DNA from: Bacteroidales bacterium
GTDB lineage: Bacteria; Bacteroidota; Bacteroidia; Bacteroidales; UBA932
Direction: 5' to 3'
Length of the DNA stretch: 64,000 bases
Assembly (NCBI GenBank): GCA_017938925.1
Contig: JAGBAO010000001.1
Coordinates: 1 to 64,000 of the forward strand
Shown: piece by piece, positions 26,057 through 33,521 of the stretch
Layout: the number at the start of each line of letters is the position of its first letter
How positions within the stretch are numbered: the stretch's first letter is position 1
Translations under genes and position numbers: made by a program
Notes under the pieces: generated by a model
Told to the model about the DNA's origin: nothing
The model's input: only the letters and a program-made list of their open reading frames with translations
The model's database searches: none

Positions 26057-29019
26057 GTTCCGGTCCAGTTAGAAGCCGGCTGAAAAGCTGACGTCGTCGA
26101 GCCGCTGTCTGTAGGGAGAGAATTGACGAATTCGACATACTCCGAATTGACTGTAAGCTGAAACTCAGTATTATTTATCCTTCCTACAAGAGGGGTTGTA
26201 TCCTTGCTTACAACTGCTCCTACAAATTTTGAAGTATTCAATACCTTCAAGGTCTTGCCCGACTGTCCCAATGTAATCGTACATGCCTTTGTCGGATCAT
26301 ATTGTCCGCCATAGATCAATCCGTTATATCCTGAAGCATTTGCCGCCTTCAGGTCTACACTCAGATACGTATCAGAGATAGTGGGATTATCCTTTCCGCG
26401 AACAGCTGCGACCAAGCCACCTGTATACGTAGCGGTTGTTGACTGATTGTCAACGATACCTGAAAATCCTGACGCGGATATATTTGCATTACAATAAGCC
26501 GCAAAACCACCGACTTCACTATCTTTCACGGCATTCTTAAGAGTAACAGCACAATTCAACACAAAGCAACCTGTTATAGTTGATGCCGCCTGACCCGCTA
26601 AGCCTCCTAATCTTACCTTCTTGTTTGTCGTGGTAACGTTTCCGCTGTTAGTGCAATTATCCAATGCATTGCTGATACCGGCAATTCCTCCTACATAATT
26701 ATAGCCAGTTGCGGAATTTTCACCTAACACAACAGAAATGGCTCCACTATTGCTGCTGCCTGAAATCTTCTTGTCAATGCGACTGGTAATACCACCGACA
26801 CAAGCCGCGTTGTTCTGGTTTGTTGCCGTACCTGATGTAGTCAGAGTCAAGGCAGCTGCATTAGTACTTGTTTCTATTGCAGTACCTCCCCATGGTCTTC
26901 CGATAACACCACCGAGACAAGTATAATATGCAGTAGTGTTTACGGTGATTTTACCTGATGCAAGATTATCACAACCGGACACAGCAACTCTGGCATAACC
27001 TGCGATGCCACCAAAAAGAGGCTCTGCCTTATTGCCAGACACCATGTAGCATGTAATCTCCACTTCTCCCTCATTGTCACAATTCTGAAGAACACTGCCT
27101 GCAACATCTGTTGCATCTCCGATGACTCCTACCACGCCTCCGAAGGCCGGCTTCGGATAACCACCTGCAAAGTCGACTCCAGCTGTACCGTTTCCGGCAT
27201 ATCCAGTATATACGACCTTTCCGCTATTGCTACAGTTTCTCATAGAATAGCCCACACACCCGGCAACTCCACCGACAGCTGGTCTTGTACATGCTTTAGA
27301 AGCGTCTGTCGTACTGTTTGTATATGTAACTGCACCTGAATTGGTGCAAGACTCCAGATCTCCTTCGCAATATCCGATGACACCACCCATATTGGTATAT
27401 GAGCCACTGCCGTTCACACCCACAGTGTAGGTTATATCTCCAGAATTGACACAGCCTGTAAAAAGACCGGTATTTACAAAAGCACTCGGATTTGACTCAT
27501 CCTTATAGGACGCATGCACAGGAGTCGCACCTGCAACACCACCTATGCTGTTCTGCTTGACCGTACTTTTTGCATCGAATACAATATTTCCGAAGTTCAT
27601 GCAATTCTTGGCCACAGCCTTTCCGGGTTCCCTGTCTCCTTTGCAATAGCCGACCACTCCTCCGACGATAATATTTTCAGTCTGAGCATCATTGAGAGTG
27701 ATTGTGATGTTTCCGTGATTCTCGCAGCCTTCGATATAGCCCTCATCATTCTGCCCGATAAGCGGTGCAAATCTCCAGGTTGTGCTCATAGAAGTCGGAG
27801 CCACCGATATGTCCGCATAGTTCTTGCAGCCGATACATTTGCCGACATCTCCCTGCTTGGTTATCAGCACTCCGAAATCAGGGACATCAAGCTCGGACGG
27901 TGCAGTAAGAGTACAAGACTTATCTATGAAAACGTTTTTCACTGTGCCGTTGTTCTCAGCGATGAGGGTGCCTGCATTGTTCTTCCAGTTCTTGATGGAA
28001 TGTTTCCTTCCATCAAGTTCACCATAAAGAACAGTTGCCGCAGTCACTGTGGCACCTGAAAGATCCAGGTCATTAAGGATGACACCTCTCACCGGAGCAT
28101 CGGCTGTTGATTCCGAAGCCTTAGCAAGGAATGCATTGAGGGACTCCACATCAGTGATGTAACCGTTATACACATATTCATTCTCGGTACTCTTGCCGAC
28201 ACTGCGAACTACAGAGCGGCTGACTACGATGTCATTGGGAACCGTATATACCACTGTCTTTCCCTCGCCCTTGGTGATGGTCATAGTCAGACCTTTAATA
28301 GTACCAGGAAGGACTGAAACATAGTATGTTCCTACAGCGAAAGTCTCTCCTTCCGGCTGAATGGTCACCTTGTTGCTCGCTTCAGCTACCGACTCGACAG
28401 AAGGCTTGTCCGAATAAGCTACGACAGCCTTTCCTGCTAGAGCATTATCTGCCCCCCCCTGCAAGCAGACTTCAGTAACGGTCGCATCCTCAATCTCGAT
28501 TGCAAGCATACCGCATACATTATAGAAATATATGGCATTTTCTTCATCAGCCATGCCCACAGCCACCAAAGATGCCGGATCCACATTTCCCTTGGCTGCT
28601 ATCGGAGTCTGTTCTGCAGGGACAACCACCTGAAGTTTTCCAGTTGAGGTCAGTGCGTTTGCCTCGTTATGCGGAGTTACCGCATAATACGGTCCGACCG
28701 ACTCGACAGAGCCACTGAACTGCGCCACATTTTCTGTTATACTGCCCGCTTCCAGGACACCGTGGGCTCCTGTATTTCCAAAGACACTGATTCTGTCATC
28801 CTCAGTCCATTGCACTTTAGTAGCATCGCTGTTAAGAGACGACTTCGCCTCCGGTTCAGTTCCTTCCTCTGCAAGAGCTGAGAAGGTCATAGGAACCATC
28901 ACCACCTCGCCTGAAGGCAGTTCATCCTGCCCCTGCTGAGGGTCGGTAATTTCTTTTGCACATGACATGATTGCCGCAAATCCCAGAGCAATCAAAAACA
29001 GGTTGTAAATTTTTCTCAT
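26047..29019 (-). CDS. Large GLUG-repeat lipoprotein with fimbrillin-like domain
   Basis: 990 aa. Lipobox AIMSC puts the lipid on Cys20. An N-terminal fimbrillin-like domain (about 35-275, with NVCGMLAIEIED and SVLPGTIKGLTMTI) is followed by about twelve GLUG-type motifs (GGVVGYC, GGVIGRP, GGIAGIS and so on) from about 430 to 960, predicting a long right-handed beta-helix. No catalytic motif is visible, so a binding or adhesion role is inferred. A run of eight G residues in the coding strand (28452-28459, near codons 187-190) is a possible slippage site. It follows the 44-aa peptide gene. Confidence 0.82.
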   Translation of the reverse strand: MRKIYNLFLIALGFAAIMSCAKEITDPQQGQDELPSGEVVMVPMTFSALAEEGTEPEAKSSLNSDATKVQWTEDDRISVFGNTGAHGVLEAGSITENVAQFSGSVESVGPYYAVTPHNEANALTSTGKLQVVVPAEQTPIAAKGNVDPASLVAVGMADEENAIYFYNVCGMLAIEIEDATVTEVCLQGGADNALAGKAVVAYSDKPSVESVAEASNKVTIQPEGETFAVGTYYVSVLPGTIKGLTMTITKGEGKTVVYTVPNDIVVSRSVVRSVGKSTENEYVYNGYITDVESLNAFLAKASESTADAPVRGVILNDLDLSGATVTAATVLYGELDGRKHSIKNWKNNAGTLIAENNGTVKNVFIDKSCTLTAPSELDVPDFGVLITKQGDVGKCIGCKNYADISVAPTSMSTTWRFAPLIGQNDEGYIEGCENHGNITITLNDAQTENIIVGGVVGYCKGDREPGKAVAKNCMNFGNIVFDAKSTVKQNSIGGVAGATPVHASYKDESNPSAFVNTGLFTGCVNSGDITYTVGVNGSGSYTNMGGVIGYCEGDLESCTNSGAVTYTNSTTDASKACTRPAVGGVAGCVGYSMRNCSNSGKVVYTGYAGNGTAGVDFAGGYPKPAFGGVVGVIGDATDVAGSVLQNCDNEGEVEITCYMVSGNKAEPLFGGIAGYARVAVSGCDNLASGKITVNTTAYYTCLGGVIGRPWGGTAIETSTNAAALTLTTSGTATNQNNAACVGGITSRIDKKISGSSNSGAISVVLGENSATGYNYVGGIAGISNALDNCTNSGNVTTTNKKVRLGGLAGQAASTITGCFVLNCAVTLKNAVKDSEVGGFAAYCNANISASGFSGIVDNQSTTATYTGGLVAAVRGKDNPTISDTYLSVDLKAANASGYNGLIYGGQYDPTKACTITLGQSGKTLKVLNTSKFVGAVVSKDTTPLVGRINNTEFQLTVNSEYVEFVNSLPTDSGSTTSAFQPASNWTGTWN

Positions 29020-29042
29020 GACTACTTGACTTTTAATTGTTC

Positions 29043-29177
29043 TTAGGAAAAGATAGATTCATCCTGGGACCATGTGAAGCCTTCACGTTCAGCCTCAACT
29101 GAACCAGACAGGACACATTGTTCCATCTGGATTTCTAACAAAACTGTCATTGGTGAGACATAATCTGATAATTTCAT
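29043..29177 (-). CDS. 44-aa peptide gene between FecR and the GLUG lipoprotein
   Basis: ATG 29177 to TAA 29043. The peptide starts MKLSDYVSPM, continues as an amphipathic stretch with CVLSGSVEAE, and ends in an acidic tail with one Trp (FTWSQDESIFS). It resembles a class of very short Bacteroidales proteins of the pattern MKKxYxxPxxxVxxxE...(L/C)xxSG followed by an acidic tail, often next to surface-protein operons; that class is recalled, not searched. It stands alone in the 190-base gap between the anti-sigma gene and the first lipoprotein gene, in the direction of the operon. No function is known to me. Confidence 0.55.
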   Translation of the reverse strand: MKLSDYVSPMTVLLEIQMEQCVLSGSVEAEREGFTWSQDESIFS

Positions 29178-29209
29178 GTTGATTAATTTTAGTATTTGTT
29201 AATAATTGA

Positions 29210-30139
29210 TTATCTGATGGTTATCATGCTGTTGTCAACATCATACTCGTACTCGAAACCGATGAGTATCTTGAGTACATTCAGCGAGTGCACCACACCG
29301 TCCGTATTACGGAATTTACCTGTACACCTTCTGTCTGCCAGTGCAGGATTCTTCAATTCGATGGTGACATCGTAGTATTTGCCAAACTCGGCAATGAGTT
29401 CACTGAAAGTCACATCTGCCAGACTCAACACGCCATCCTTCCAGCTGAACTGTTCAAAATCGGACAGTGGTGCCATCTGAAGCGAACCGTCTGCAGTCTC
29501 TACGACATACTGATTGTCCTTGAGCACTATCGCTTCAGTCTTTCCACTGTCTGAAGAAATCATTACCGAACCACTTATCAATGATGTTTCAAAAGGAATA
29601 TCCGAATTATCGTATGAGACAACATTGAAGACTGTTCCCAACACCTCCACATCATATTTCTTCGTATGGACAACGAATGGAAGGTCCTCATTACGAGCAA
29701 CATCGAAATAGCCTTCTCCATACAATGTGACTTCCCTTCTTTCAGTCCCGAAAGAGGTGGGATACTCAAGGCGTGTTCCGGAATTCAGCCACACCTTGGT
29801 TCCGTCAGAAAGAATGAGCTCAGTCCTTTGACCGGACGGGACATTGATCACCTGGACTCCATCGGTAACATTGGCGTTATGAGAAAGGGAAAACAGGCCG
29901 AACATGAGCAGCGCGACTGCGGCAGCACTTGCCACTCCAAAAAGAACACGGCGTACGAAAGGTTTTGCCTGAGCCTTAGTCTGCGGCCTTGAATACATCA
30001 TGAGTGCCAGCCAGGTCAGTCTTTCCTGCTCCAGTCTGTTTCTGTTTTCCTGTGAAGCCTCAGCCCATTCCATAACCAGCACATCTTCTTCTTTACTGGT
30101 ATGACCGTTAAAATATCGGTAAAGCAGCTCTTTTTCCAT
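29210..30139 (-). CDS. FecR-family anti-sigma factor
   Basis: 309 aa from the ATG at 30139 (MEKELLYRYFNGHTSKEE); the 14-codon extension upstream is Phe-rich and unlikely. A cytoplasmic N-terminal sigma-binding helix bundle (about 1-75) is followed by a single membrane helix (VLFGVASAAAVALLMFGLF), a periplasmic FecR domain (VPSGQRTELILSDGTKVWLN) and a C-terminal STN-like DUF4974 domain. It would hold the adjacent ECF sigma factor until the STN domain of the SusC protein signals ligand binding. The gene order sigma, anti-sigma, operon is the standard Bacteroides arrangement. Confidence 0.93.
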   Translation of the reverse strand: MEKELLYRYFNGHTSKEEDVLVMEWAEASQENRNRLEQERLTWLALMMYSRPQTKAQAKPFVRRVLFGVASAAAVALLMFGLFSLSHNANVTDGVQVINVPSGQRTELILSDGTKVWLNSGTRLEYPTSFGTERREVTLYGEGYFDVARNEDLPFVVHTKKYDVEVLGTVFNVVSYDNSDIPFETSLISGSVMISSDSGKTEAIVLKDNQYVVETADGSLQMAPLSDFEQFSWKDGVLSLADVTFSELIAEFGKYYDVTIELKNPALADRRCTGKFRNTDGVVHSLNVLKILIGFEYEYDVDNSMITIR

Positions 30140-30214
30140 AAAAAAAATAAATGCTATTAATGAAAACTCATCATATAGCACTTAACCCTTTCTTACCCCT
30201 AAAGAAAACGAGAA

Positions 30215-30817
30215 CTATTTCAGAAAAAATATCAAAAAGACCAGGATATAATCCTGCAAGGATATCCTCAAGACTTTCAACACCTTGGTAATGTGATATT
30301 CGACCGCCTTGACGGATATGCCCATAATCTGGGCAATCTCGGAGTTCATCTTGTTGGAAAAACGGCTCAACTCAAAGACCGTTCTTGTCTGCTCCGGCAT
30401 TTTGGAGAGAACCTCGTTGACGATTGCGCGAATCTCATCAGTAAAAAGAGAATGGATCGTAAAGTTCTCAAGAGAATTGACACGAAACTCAAGCTCTTTC
30501 TTCATAGTCTGGGACATCTTGTCTGATATCTTGTGATGAGTGAGCTCGTTCCGAAGATAATTCAACGACTTATGACGCAGCGTCATAAGAATGTAGGCCG
30601 CGACATTACAGTCGCTCGGCAAGGTTTCTCTGCGGACCCAATAATCCATAAAGGCATCTGCAGACAAGTTTTCCGCAACAGCATAGTCACGTACAAACGA
30701 GTTTGCAAACTTTATGAATGGCTCCCTATAAGTTTCATATACTTCAACAAAAAGAGCCGTCTGTTTCTTCAATTTCAGGTCCACCCCGCAAATATATAAA
30801 ATAAATTGAATACGCAT
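30215..30817 (-). CDS. ECF RNA polymerase sigma factor (Bacteroidota expansion family)
   Basis: Sigma2 region at YREPFIKFANSFVRDYAVAENLSADAF, sigma4 helix-turn-helix at MPEQTRTVFELSRFSNKMNSE and IAQIMGISVKAVEYHITKVL. It should direct transcription of the SusC/D locus downstream when released by FecR. The end given is the longest ATG frame (200 aa). A TATATTTG promoter element lies inside the first codons (30789-30796), so the true start is probably the TTG at 30772 (LKKQTALFVEVYETYREPF, matching usual family N-termini) or the GTG at 30784. Confidence 0.92.
   Translation of the reverse strand: MRIQFILYICGVDLKLKKQTALFVEVYETYREPFIKFANSFVRDYAVAENLSADAFMDYWVRRETLPSDCNVAAYILMTLRHKSLNYLRNELTHHKISDKMSQTMKKELEFRVNSLENFTIHSLFTDEIRAIVNEVLSKMPEQTRTVFELSRFSNKMNSEIAQIMGISVKAVEYHITKVLKVLRISLQDYILVFLIFFLK
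30789..30796 (-). promoter_or_regulatory. -7 promoter element (TATATTTG) overlapping the 5' end of the sigma gene
   Basis: TAnnTTTG match on the minus strand within the first ten codons of the longest frame. If used, transcription starts near 30783, so the ATG at 30817 is not in the message and a non-ATG start downstream is needed. Confidence 0.5.
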
Positions 30818-30871
30818 GCCAGATTTCCCCTATTGAAATCCGACATGCGCAATAACATTCATGTATGATTA

Positions 30872-32125
30872 TCAGAGCACTCTCCAGCCTATGTCGCGGC
30901 GGTAGAAGAGGTTCTCGCATTCGATGGACTCAACCGCCTTGAGAGCCTTGTCGTGAGCCTCCTGGAGATCTGAGCCGGTGCCCACTACCATCAGGACGCG
31001 GCCTCCGGCGGTATGGAATCTGCCGTCCTTGCATGATGTACCCATGTGGAAGACACGGATATCTTCAGGAAGGGAGTCGAGCCCCTTGATCTCATAGCCT
31101 TTTTCATAGTCGCCCGGGTAACCCTTGGATGCCATCACAAAGCCCATTGTGACCTCTTTCTTCCAGAGAATCTCAGGCATCGGAGTGTGATCGGCAACCG
31201 CCGAGAAGATGTCATATATGTCCGACTCAAGCCTTGGAAGCACGACCTCGGTCTCAGGATCTCCGAAACGGCAGTTGAACTCGATGACCTTCACTCCGCT
31301 TGGGGTCTTCATAAGTCCGCCGTACAGCACACCGGTGAAAGGACATCCCTCTGCAACCATGCCTGCCGCAGTCGGCTTCATGACCTTCTCCATCGCATAC
31401 TCAAGGTCCTCGTCAGAGATAAGCGGAACCGGAGAGTATGCTCCCATTCCACCTGTGTTAGGTCCCTTGTCACCTTCGTAAGCACGCTTATGGTCCTGCG
31501 AGAGGGTCATAGGATAGACATCAAGTCCGTCCACAAAGCACATGAACGAGAATTCCGGACCGGTCAGAAACTCCTCCACGACCACCTTGCCCTTGCCGAA
31601 CTTGTCGTCAAGCAGCATATCCTTGAGTGTTTCCTCAGCCTCTTGGAGAGTCTCCGGGATAACCACACCCTTTCCTGCTGCAAGTCCGTCATACTTCAGA
31701 ACGACCGGGAAGGAGCCCTTCTTCACATACTCAAGAGCGGCATCATAGTCCTCGAATGTTGCGAAATCCGCTGTCGGAATATCATATTTCGCCATCAGCT
31801 GTTTTGCAAAATCCTTGCTCGCCTCGATAGTGGCCGCCGCCTTCGACGGTCCGAATATTCTCAGACCCGCCTCCTTGAAGGCATCCACGACACCTGCAGC
31901 CAGAGCCACCTCCGGGCCCACCACAGTGAGGTCTATACCGTTCTCAAGGGCAAATTCCTTGAGCTGCTCCACCTGCGTCTCCTTAAAAGGAAGACACTCC
32001 GCCTGCCGGGCAATGCCGGCATTTCCGGGAGCACAATAGATCTTTCCTACCTGAGGACTGCGGCTGAGAGCATCCACAATCGCATGTTCACGGCCACCGC
32101 CGCCCAATACCAATACTTTCTTCAT
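30872..32125 (-). CDS. purD: Phosphoribosylamine-glycine ligase (GAR synthetase)
   Basis: 417 aa, normal length. Joins glycine to phosphoribosylamine with ATP in purine synthesis step 2. ATP-grasp enzyme: N-terminal MKKVLVLGGGGREHAI, the lid/ATP site region SFPVVLKYDGLAAGKGV, the family signature NCRFGDPETEVVLPRL and a C-terminal GGRVL segment. It lies 17 bases after the GH109-like gene, in one unit with purH. Confidence 0.97.
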   Translation of the reverse strand: MKKVLVLGGGGREHAIVDALSRSPQVGKIYCAPGNAGIARQAECLPFKETQVEQLKEFALENGIDLTVVGPEVALAAGVVDAFKEAGLRIFGPSKAAATIEASKDFAKQLMAKYDIPTADFATFEDYDAALEYVKKGSFPVVLKYDGLAAGKGVVIPETLQEAEETLKDMLLDDKFGKGKVVVEEFLTGPEFSFMCFVDGLDVYPMTLSQDHKRAYEGDKGPNTGGMGAYSPVPLISDEDLEYAMEKVMKPTAAGMVAEGCPFTGVLYGGLMKTPSGVKVIEFNCRFGDPETEVVLPRLESDIYDIFSAVADHTPMPEILWKKEVTMGFVMASKGYPGDYEKGYEIKGLDSLPEDIRVFHMGTSCKDGRFHTAGGRVLMVVGTGSDLQEAHDKALKAVESIECENLFYRRDIGWRVL

Positions 32126-32142
32126 GTGTTTATAGTTTACAT

Positions 32143-33513
32143 TTATTCAGCAAAGGAATATGAATATCCGTCCAGCCTGTCCCATTCACCACGCGTGAAG
32201 TCAGGGATTTCCACAGGCATGCTTCCGTTCTCAAGCGAGAGTCTGGACAGATCGCTTATGCAGCACCACTCTGCCATGTCATATACGTCCATATCCAGCG
32301 GCAGACCGTTGTGCAGGCAGTATATAAGCCTGTAGTCCATGATAAAGTCCATTCCTCCATGACCCCCTACCATCTTTGCGACCTCGACGAATTCAGGATT
32401 CATAAGAGGATTCGGGCAGGACTTCTGGAGCTCTCTGAGTTCATTTCCGGAATATATCTTTTCAGTGCCCAGGGCATCATAGCCGGCCTCAAGCCCCGCA
32501 TTTTCGCGAAGGCAGTAGAGTTCCACCGGATATTTCCCGGCATATCCGTCCGTGCCCACCACCTGGTACATCCTGTCGTAAGGACGAGGGGTCATCACAT
32601 CGTGCTGGATGAGCATGGTCTTGCCCTTCTCAGTCCTGATCAGCGTGCTTGTCTGGTCGGCGTTCCTGAAGTCCGGACAAGGGACTCCGTTCTTGAGTTC
32701 ATAGATTTTCGGGCCGTTGAAAGGCTTTGTGTCCATCGAGACAAGAGTCTTCATGCGGTCTCCTCTGTGGATGCCGAGTACCTGACAAACAGGGCCTATT
32801 CCGTGAGTAGGATAGACGTCTCCCCGGTGGTCCTTGTTATATTCAAGCCTCCAGCTGTTCCAGTATTCCCCCCAATACGGATCAAGGCAGTGATGGTAGG
32901 CACCCTCAACATGAATCACTTCTCCGAACACACCTGCCTGGGCCATCGAAAGCGTGGACATCTCGAAGAAGTCATAGACGCAGTTCTCAAGCATCATGCA
33001 GTGCCTGCGGGTCCTCTCCGACATGTCGATCAGAGCCCAGATCTCTTCCAGGGTGTTCGCTGCAGGGACCTCGATCGCGACGTGCTTTCCGCACTCCATG
33101 GCATAAAGGGCTATAGGAGTGTGAGTGAGCCAGTCAGTGCATATATATACAAGGTCAACGTCCTCACTTTCGCAAAGCTGTTTCCATGAATCGGCTTCAC
33201 CTCCGAACAGCTGTGCACCCGGCACACCACGGCTATCCAGAATACGGGCGCTGCGTTCCACCCTCGGCATCTCGATATCGCAAAGGGCAGTAACACGGCA
33301 ATCCGGAACATATGTGAGGCGATCGACAGCACTCACACCCCTCATGCCGAGACCCACGATGCCGACCCTTACAGTGTCAAGCGGCTCAGTCCTGAGACCA
33401 AGCACGCTTTCCTGTCCTGCAGGACGTTCGGGCACATCTACACTTATGACATTCTTCTGTACGCAGGAGAATGTCATAAACGTTGCTGCCAGAGCAAGGA
33501 GGATTCTTTTCAT
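32143..33513 (-). CDS. GH109-like / Gfo-Idh-MocA family lipoprotein
   Basis: 456 aa from the ATG at 33513, chosen because it begins a lipoprotein signal (MKRILLALAATFMTFSC). An NAD-binding Rossmann motif VGIVGLGMRG follows, then the C-terminal Gfo/Idh/MocA domain with HHCLDPYWGEYWNSWRL and HRGDVYPTHG. The last two motifs are typical of glycosidase family 109, whose members use bound NAD to cleave alpha-N-acetylgalactosaminides by oxidation-elimination. A plain sugar dehydrogenase is the alternative. It sits between purH (8-base gap) and purD (17-base gap), with no obvious functional link. Confidence 0.85.
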   Translation of the reverse strand: MKRILLALAATFMTFSCVQKNVISVDVPERPAGQESVLGLRTEPLDTVRVGIVGLGMRGVSAVDRLTYVPDCRVTALCDIEMPRVERSARILDSRGVPGAQLFGGEADSWKQLCESEDVDLVYICTDWLTHTPIALYAMECGKHVAIEVPAANTLEEIWALIDMSERTRRHCMMLENCVYDFFEMSTLSMAQAGVFGEVIHVEGAYHHCLDPYWGEYWNSWRLEYNKDHRGDVYPTHGIGPVCQVLGIHRGDRMKTLVSMDTKPFNGPKIYELKNGVPCPDFRNADQTSTLIRTEKGKTMLIQHDVMTPRPYDRMYQVVGTDGYAGKYPVELYCLRENAGLEAGYDALGTEKIYSGNELRELQKSCPNPLMNPEFVEVAKMVGGHGGMDFIMDYRLIYCLHNGLPLDMDVYDMAEWCCISDLSRLSLENGSMPVEIPDFTRGEWDRLDGYSYSFAE

Positions 33514-33521
33514 ATGAGATT

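Noticed and set aside
30140-30181. 14-codon extension of the FecR protein
   Set aside because: Phe-rich, unlike family N-termini; the ATG at 30139 gives the standard MEKELLYRYFNG-type start.
31046-32335. 429-codon plus-strand frame opposite purD
   Set aside because: Shadow of purD produced by codon bias; no recognisable protein features.
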